Shown in pieces: positions 59,733 to 64,000 of a DNA stretch of 64,000 bases. Source of the stretch: Sinorhizobium sojae CCBAU 05684 (GTDB taxonomy: Bacteria > Pseudomonadota > Alphaproteobacteria > Rhizobiales > Rhizobiaceae); the NCBI RefSeq assembly GCF_002288525.1, contig NZ_CP023067.1, positions 2,862,501-2,926,500 on the forward strand, read 5' to 3'. The translations under genes and the position numbers were made by a program. Each line of letters opens with the position of its first letter. Position 1 is the stretch's first letter. Below the pieces are notes generated by a model. That model saw only the letters and a program-made list of their open reading frames with translations. It searched no databases and was not told the origin of the DNA.

Positions 59733-61177
59733 TTCTTGCCTCCCGTCTGCAACGGCTTGCCGGGCTCGAAGATCGACTGCGGCACGACGATGCCGACTTC
59801 GGCGAATTCCTCGACGAAGCGCGGTCTCAGGCCCGAGGCGCGGAATTCGCCGACGATCCGGCCGTTCTCGTCGGTGCCGGTCTTCTTGAAGCGCATGATC
59901 TCCTGCATCTGCACGACCTCGCCCTCCATGCCGGTGATCTCGGAGACGGAAACGAGCTTGCGGCTGCCGTCGCTCAAGCGCTGCACCTGGACGATGAGCG
60001 TAATCGCCGAGGCGATCTGCGAACGGACGCTTTGCGGGGTCATCGGCATGCCGGCCATGCCCACCATCTGCTCGAGGCGGCTCACCGCATCGCGCGGGGT
60101 GTTGGCGTGGATGGTCGTCATCGAGCCTTCATGGCCGGTGTTCATCGCCTGCAGCATGTCGAAGGCCTCTTCGCCGCGCACTTCGCCGACGATGATGCGG
60201 TCCGGCCGCATGCGCAGCGCGTTTTTCAGAAGCTCGCGCTGGCGGATCTCGTTGCGGCCGTCGAGCGTTGGCGGCCGGGTCTCCATACGGCCCACATGCG
60301 GCTGCTGCAATTGCAGTTCCGCCGCGTCCTCGATAGTGATCAGCCGCTCCTTCGGCGAGATCTGCGAGGAGAGCGCGTTGAGCAGCGTCGTCTTGCCCGA
60401 GCCTGTACCGCCGGAGATGACCATCGACACCCGCCCCTTGACGGCGGCGCTCAAGAGGATGCGCATCTCCTCCGCCATGGCGCCGAATTCGACGAGGCGC
60501 TCCATGGTCAGCGGCTTGCGGGTGAACTTGCGGATCGAAACCAGCGGGCCGTCGATCGAAATCGGCCGGATCGCGACGTTGACGCGCGAGCCGTCCTTGA
60601 GGCGGGCGTCGACCATCGGCGTCGACTCGTCGACGCGGCGGCCGACCGCCGAGACGATCTTGTTGATCACCCGCAGCAGGTGGTCCTCGTCCTTGAAGCG
60701 CACGGCCGTGCTTTCGAGCACGCCCTTCCGCTCTACATAGACGTTTTTGTAGCCGTTGATGAGAATGTCGGCGACGCTCTCGTCCGCCAGCAACGGCTCA
60801 ATCGGCCCGAGGCCCAGCATCTCGTCGGTGATGTCGCGAACAAGATCGTTGATTTCCTTGGCATTCAGGGCTGAGTTGTTGCGGCGGATATAGTCCTTGA
60901 CCAGCGGCCGGATCTCCGCCGCGATCTCTTCGGTATCGAGCGAGTCGAGAATGCCGAGATTGATATGATCGAGCAGGTGACGATGGAGGTTCACCCTTTC
61001 GGAGACCATGTCAAGGCCAAGCGGCGACTGCTCTTCGCTTGTCGCCTCGGCGACTGCCGCCACCGGCGCGGCCGCAAACACCGCCGCCCCGCCTGAGGGA
61101 AATTCGACGACCGGACCGCCCTCGGCCCTCTCCTGCGGCGGCTGCTTGTAAAAGCGTCCTATGAACCCATTCGCCAT
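59729..61177 (-). CDS. cpaF: Tad pilus assembly ATPase CpaF/TadA
   Basis: 482 aa. A hydrophilic N-terminal domain (~110 residues) is followed by a PulE/VirB11-type ATPase with Walker A GGTGSGKTT at about 255-263, an Asp box (TIEDAAELQL) and Walker B-region (RMRPDRIIVGEVRGEEAFDMLQAM). It powers pilus polymerisation. ATG 61177 is the first in frame. cpaF is followed by tadB with a 4-bp overlap. Confidence 0.95.
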   Translation of the reverse strand: MANGFIGRFYKQPPQERAEGGPVVEFPSGGAAVFAAAPVAAVAEATSEEQSPLGLDMVSERVNLHRHLLDHINLGILDSLDTEEIAAEIRPLVKDYIRRNNSALNAKEINDLVRDITDEMLGLGPIEPLLADESVADILINGYKNVYVERKGVLESTAVRFKDEDHLLRVINKIVSAVGRRVDESTPMVDARLKDGSRVNVAIRPISIDGPLVSIRKFTRKPLTMERLVEFGAMAEEMRILLSAAVKGRVSMVISGGTGSGKTTLLNALSSQISPKERLITIEDAAELQLQQPHVGRMETRPPTLDGRNEIRQRELLKNALRMRPDRIIVGEVRGEEAFDMLQAMNTGHEGSMTTIHANTPRDAVSRLEQMVGMAGMPMTPQSVRSQIASAITLIVQVQRLSDGSRKLVSVSEITGMEGEVVQMQEIMRFKKTGTDENGRIVGEFRASGLRPRFVEEFAEVGIVVPQSIFEPGKPLQTGGKK

Positions 61178-61242
61178 CAGCCTTACTCCTTACACACACT
61201 CGTTACTCTGCGGGTGCCGCTCACCCCCTCTGGCCTGCCTCC

Positions 61243-61836
61243 CTACTTCACCACCACCGTCGCCCCCAGCTTCACCCGGTTGTAGAGATCGATCACATCG
61301 GCATTGCTCATCCGGAAACAGCCGGAGGAGGCGAATTCGCCGACGGTCGATTGTTCGTTGGTTCCGTGGATGCGGTAGAGCGTGTCCGCCCCGCCGCGGT
61401 AGAGATAGAGCCCGCGCGCGCCCATGGGATTGAACGGGCCCGCCGGTACGAGATCGGGCAGTTCCGGCGAGCGCAGTTTCATCTCCGCCGGCGGGCGCCA
61501 ATCGGGCCATTCCGCCTTGCGGCCGATCCTGACGACGCCCGTCCAGCGGAAACCGTCGCGGCCGACGCCGATGCGGTAGCGAAGCGCACTCTTGCCGGAG
61601 AGGACAAGGTCGAGAGTCCGCTCGTCGCTCTTGATCACGATCGTGCCGGCCGGGTGGGCCTGGGCGGCGTTCACCACGGTCGCCGTCGTCTGGCCGAGAT
61701 TGCGCGGCACCCGCGCGCTCGCCGCTTTGGCGATCGCGGGAAGGGTAAGCGGGATCAGCACCAGTAGGGCGCCCGCCAATCGCTGCCACGCCGTTCCCGC
61801 CTGCCGCTTGCCGATGTCCTGTCCCCCTGCCTTCAT
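61243..61836 (-). CDS. L,D-transpeptidase (YkuD/ErfK-type) within the Tad operon
   Basis: 197 aa. A signal peptide (~1-40) is followed by the YkuD domain, with HGTN (His157) and the active-site SSGCFRM (Cys173). The family forms 3-3 peptide cross-links in peptidoglycan or attaches proteins to it. It overlaps cpaE by 4 bp (ATG at 61836) and precedes cpaF, so it is part of the pilus operon. A role in letting the pilus pass through the wall is inference. Confidence 0.92.
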   Translation of the reverse strand: MKAGGQDIGKRQAGTAWQRLAGALLVLIPLTLPAIAKAASARVPRNLGQTTATVVNAAQAHPAGTIVIKSDERTLDLVLSGKSALRYRIGVGRDGFRWTGVVRIGRKAEWPDWRPPAEMKLRSPELPDLVPAGPFNPMGARGLYLYRGGADTLYRIHGTNEQSTVGEFASSGCFRMSNADVIDLYNRVKLGATVVVK

Positions 61837-62975
61837 TTCACCAATGCTCCGAGCTTGCCGACCGCGCTGCAGAAGCGCGAGCGCGCGTTGACCTCGACCG
61901 GCAGCACGCCGCGGTCGAGCGCCTCGCGCAACGTCTCCCAGTCATAGGCGACGATATGGGCGTGAATGTCCTTGAACACCTGGTCGATCTGCTTGCGGCT
62001 GACGCCGAGGCTGAAGAGCCGGCTGCGATATTTGTTGACGACGAGAAAGATCGAGGCCGGGCTGCCGCGCAGCCGCGTCAGATGCAGGAAGAGGTCCCGC
62101 GCCTGGTGCAGCGCGGGGATGGTCATCTCGGTGACGATCGTGACGCTGTTGACCGATCGCAGCACGTCGTCCTTCCATGGCGTACTGTAATACGGCATGT
62201 CGATCACCGTCTCGTCGCTTTCGAAGGCTGCGACGTCCAGCATGCGCAGCACCAGTTCCGCGCCCTTCGGCGACCAGAGGACCGATGGCTGCTTGAAGGA
62301 GAGAAGCGAAAAGCCGCTCGAATGGCGCTTGCGCACGAGATCGATGAATTCGAGGTCGACGCGCGTGGGATTCGCGATGACCGGCATCAGGTCATAGTCG
62401 TTGACGAGGTTCAGATAATAGCCGAGCGACCCGGAGGAAAAATCCATGTCGAAGAGATCGACACGCGGCGTGCCGGTTTTCGTCGGCTGCGCCAGCACAT
62501 GGGCAAGCGAGGAGGCGATCACACTCGCCCCTGCCCCGCCGACGGCCGAGACGACCGCATGCACGCGGCTGCCGGTCGCGCCCGCAGTCGGCGTATGGGT
62601 CGAGATCATGTCGATCAGCGCCCGGCGGTCGAGCGGCTTCTTCAGCCAGTCGCTGCCATTGAGGCGGATAAGCAACCGCATCCGCTCGTCCGTCAGCTCC
62701 TCGGAAACGACGACGAGCGGGATGCTGCGGTGATTGGCGCGGAAGGAGAAGAGCTCCGGCTGCTGCAGCACCTCGCCATTGTCGACATCGAGCACGATCA
62801 TGTGGAACACGGCCAGATCGAAACGACCCTTTTCTCCGAGCGCCCTCAGCGCCATGTGGCGGACGTCGTAGCGCGACAGCGATCCGAAGGTGTCGAGCAT
62901 GAAGCTCGCAGCCGCGGCATCGTCGGAAAGGACGAGGATCTTGGTGGTCGCTACGAAGTTCATATGGGCTGTCAT
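61833..62975 (-). CDS. cpaE: Tad pilus localisation protein CpaE/TadZ
   Basis: 380 aa. A receiver-like N-terminal domain (residues ~10-125) precedes a ParA/MinD-like ATPase domain (~140-380). The P-loop reads VSAVGGAGASVIASS, lacking the lysine that follows G in ParA family members, as in some TadZ proteins. It positions the pilus at a pole. The ATG at 62975 lies 27 bp after the TadE-like gene. A downstream ATG (MNFVATT) is an alternative. Confidence 0.88.
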   Translation of the reverse strand: MTAHMNFVATTKILVLSDDAAAASFMLDTFGSLSRYDVRHMALRALGEKGRFDLAVFHMIVLDVDNGEVLQQPELFSFRANHRSIPLVVVSEELTDERMRLLIRLNGSDWLKKPLDRRALIDMISTHTPTAGATGSRVHAVVSAVGGAGASVIASSLAHVLAQPTKTGTPRVDLFDMDFSSGSLGYYLNLVNDYDLMPVIANPTRVDLEFIDLVRKRHSSGFSLLSFKQPSVLWSPKGAELVLRMLDVAAFESDETVIDMPYYSTPWKDDVLRSVNSVTIVTEMTIPALHQARDLFLHLTRLRGSPASIFLVVNKYRSRLFSLGVSRKQIDQVFKDIHAHIVAYDWETLREALDRGVLPVEVNARSRFCSAVGKLGALVK

Positions 62976-63002
62976 CTCGCTTCCCCACGCATTATCAAAG
63001 GT

Positions 63003-63917
63003 TTAGCAGGTTGAGCACGTTCTCAGGTCTTCAGTCGTGATCGTCACCGGATGGGCGGGCACGGTAATGTCGTCGAGCCCCAGCAGACCGCCGAGAAGCG
63101 GAAGGTCGAAGGTGATGTTGCGAACCTCGAACCGCATGGTTAGCACCGCCCCCTCGGGGCGGCCCCAATAGCCGAGCCCGGAACGCTGGTAGGTGACGAC
63201 CAGGTTCGCCGGCTGAATGCGCCAGTTGATATCGCAGATGCCGGGCCGCGGATCGCCCGCCGTGCCGCAGACGCCGTCGCTTCCGCGCACGATCCGACTC
63301 AGTCGAGCGGCATCACAAGCCGCATAGCCGGGGCCGCAACTCACGGAGATCGACGCATCGTTCGGCGTCGCGCCCCCGTTGTTCAACGGATTCGCAGCGC
63401 CCATTGGAAATGCGGCGTCAAAAGCCGCCTGGCTCACCAGCGGATCGGATACGGCCGCCAATCGCGCGCCATATTGCAGCGCCTTAACCGTCTGGTTCCA
63501 TTGCGACATCGCGTAGCCGAATTCGATGAAGGCGGCAAAGACCAGGAGCACGATGGGAAACGTGATCAGCGCCTCGGAAAGTGCGACGCCGCTCTCGTCC
63601 TGGCGGAATCCGATCTTCCGAGCAGGCGAGGCCGATCCGCCGGACGTTGTCGCGGAATTCGCGCCACCCTCATCCCTGTGCTCGTCACAGGGATCCAGCC
63701 ACAGTGCGTCCGCACCGTGATTGACCCTCTCCGACTCGACGCCGAAACCAACGCGTGCCCAACCCCGATATTGCTTCTTCAGTGCCGCCGACGCGGCGCC
63801 GCTGGTTTCCTGTGACGAGCGCAGGAATGAGGGAGGGGTGGACGCGCTGCCGGCCAGCGGAGCGCCCTGCTCCACCAGATCGCCCAACGGCTGTTCATGT
63901 ATCCGTTCGGTTACCAT
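63003..63917 (-). CDS. TadE-like pilin/assembly protein with repeat-derived N-terminal insertion
   Basis: 304 aa. The TadE-type anchor DESGVALSEALITFPIVLLVFAAFIEFGYAMSQW is at residues 107-140, followed by a soluble domain with several Cys. TadE proteins normally have only a short stretch before this anchor. Here residues 1-106 precede it, and residues 29-84 are encoded by an inverted-repeat element (63667-63833). No ATG/GTG/TTG codon that could restart translation after the repeat was found. The frame runs in phase through the element. ATG 63917 has GAGAGG upstream and overlaps the stop of the preceding gene. Confidence 0.8.
   Translation of the reverse strand: MVTERIHEQPLGDLVEQGAPLAGSASTPPSFLRSSQETSGAASAALKKQYRGWARVGFGVESERVNHGADALWLDPCDEHRDEGGANSATTSGGSASPARKIGFRQDESGVALSEALITFPIVLLVFAAFIEFGYAMSQWNQTVKALQYGARLAAVSDPLVSQAAFDAAFPMGAANPLNNGGATPNDASISVSCGPGYAACDAARLSRIVRGSDGVCGTAGDPRPGICDINWRIQPANLVVTYQRSGLGYWGRPEGAVLTMRFEVRNITFDLPLLGGLLGLDDITVPAHPVTITTEDLRTCSTC
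63667..63833. mobile_element. Palindromic repeat element within the coding region of the TadE-like gene
   Basis: The 33-bp arms at 63667-63699 and 63801-63833 are inverted copies that agree at 29 of 33 bases (within each, CCCTG/GTCACAGG-type palindrome). The 101-bp centre is unique. The arm type matches a common rhizobial repeat, 'CTCAT..CCTGTG..CGTCACAGG'. The element lies entirely within the open reading frame on the minus strand. Confidence 0.8.
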
Positions 63918-64000
63918 CCCATATACCTCTCTTCATGCGAGACGCTGATGGTGATGGCGCCGATGCCGAGCCAGCCGAAGAGCGGCGAGGCTTCGTAAAG
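63911..64000 (-). CDS. C-terminal end of a further pilus-cluster protein (cut by window edge)
   Basis: Only the last 29 residues are visible, ending ITISVSHEERYMGW with a TAA that overlaps the ATG of the next gene (GGATGGTAA). It is on the same strand and overlaps the next gene's start, so it is very probably part of the tad operon, most likely another TadE/TadF-type pilin. Too short to be sure. Confidence 0.6.
   Translation of the reverse strand, partial: LYEASPLFGWLGIGAITISVSHEERYMGW

Overview
The window is a GC-rich chromosomal segment from an alphaproteobacterium of the Rhizobiales. The closest picture is Sinorhizobium/Ensifer. The reasons are the aerobic cob gene order (cobF-G-H-I-J, cobK on the other strand, then cobL-M) as in the classic 'Pseudomonas denitrificans' cobalamin producer, a rhizobial pha (Mrp-type) antiporter operon with phaA and phaB fused, a bkd/lpd operon, a Tad/Cpa pilus operon and several rhizobial palindromic intergenic repeats. 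The assignment rests on recalled family resemblance, not on a search.

Layout. 1-2.4 kb: 3' part of a ligase-associated exonuclease gene and its ATP-dependent DNA ligase. 2.5-5.2 kb: a CHASE-PAS-GGDEF-EAL protein. 5.4-11.4 kb: phaAB-C-D-E-F-G cation/proton antiporter. 11.4-18.6 kb: eight aerobic cobalamin (corrin ring) genes, minus strand except cobK. 18.9-19.6 kb: ung. 19.7-22.9 kb: modABC molybdate importer with a ModE-type box in front and a short ModE-like regulator behind. 22.9-25.1 kb: divergent SDR dehydrogenase and FAD oxidoreductase. 25.5-30.4 kb: branched-chain 2-oxoacid dehydrogenase complex (bkdAa, bkdAb, bkdB, lpdA). 30.5-32.8 kb: thiolase and purU. 33.1-38.4 kb: tyrosine/homogentisate degradation (maiA, fahA, hmgA, hppD) with MarR and Lrp regulators. 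38.6-41.4 kb: a LuxR-type regulator, about 1 kb without a credible gene, and a small HEPN-like gene ending in a CT microsatellite. 41.4-49.0 kb: an apparent type I secretion locus with two unusual repeat proteins, a PrtD-type ABC exporter and an HlyD-type adaptor. 49.3-55.4 kb: a GNAT/TPR protein, a small membrane protein, a TPR lipoprotein, and a SAM methyltransferase divergent from a GGDEF-EAL protein. 55.7-64 kb: minus-strand Tad/Cpa pilus operon (TadE-like pilins, cpaE, an L,D-transpeptidase, cpaF, tadB, tadC) followed by an AAA+ ATPase and a coiled-coil membrane protein.

How it fits together. The phe/tyr and branched-chain amino acid pathways both feed acetyl-CoA/acetoacetate metabolism, next to a thiolase. 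The right half is dominated by surface and lifestyle functions: c-di-GMP enzymes, a type I exporter with repeat-rich candidate substrates, and a Tad pilus machine. The most unusual parts are the type I locus (a Gln-Glu/Asn-Glu/Gly-rich protein, then a protein built of a two-part GGN.../N..Q..D.D repeat, with no RTX nonapeptides seen in either) and a TadE-like pilin gene whose N-terminal coding part contains a palindromic repeat element in frame.
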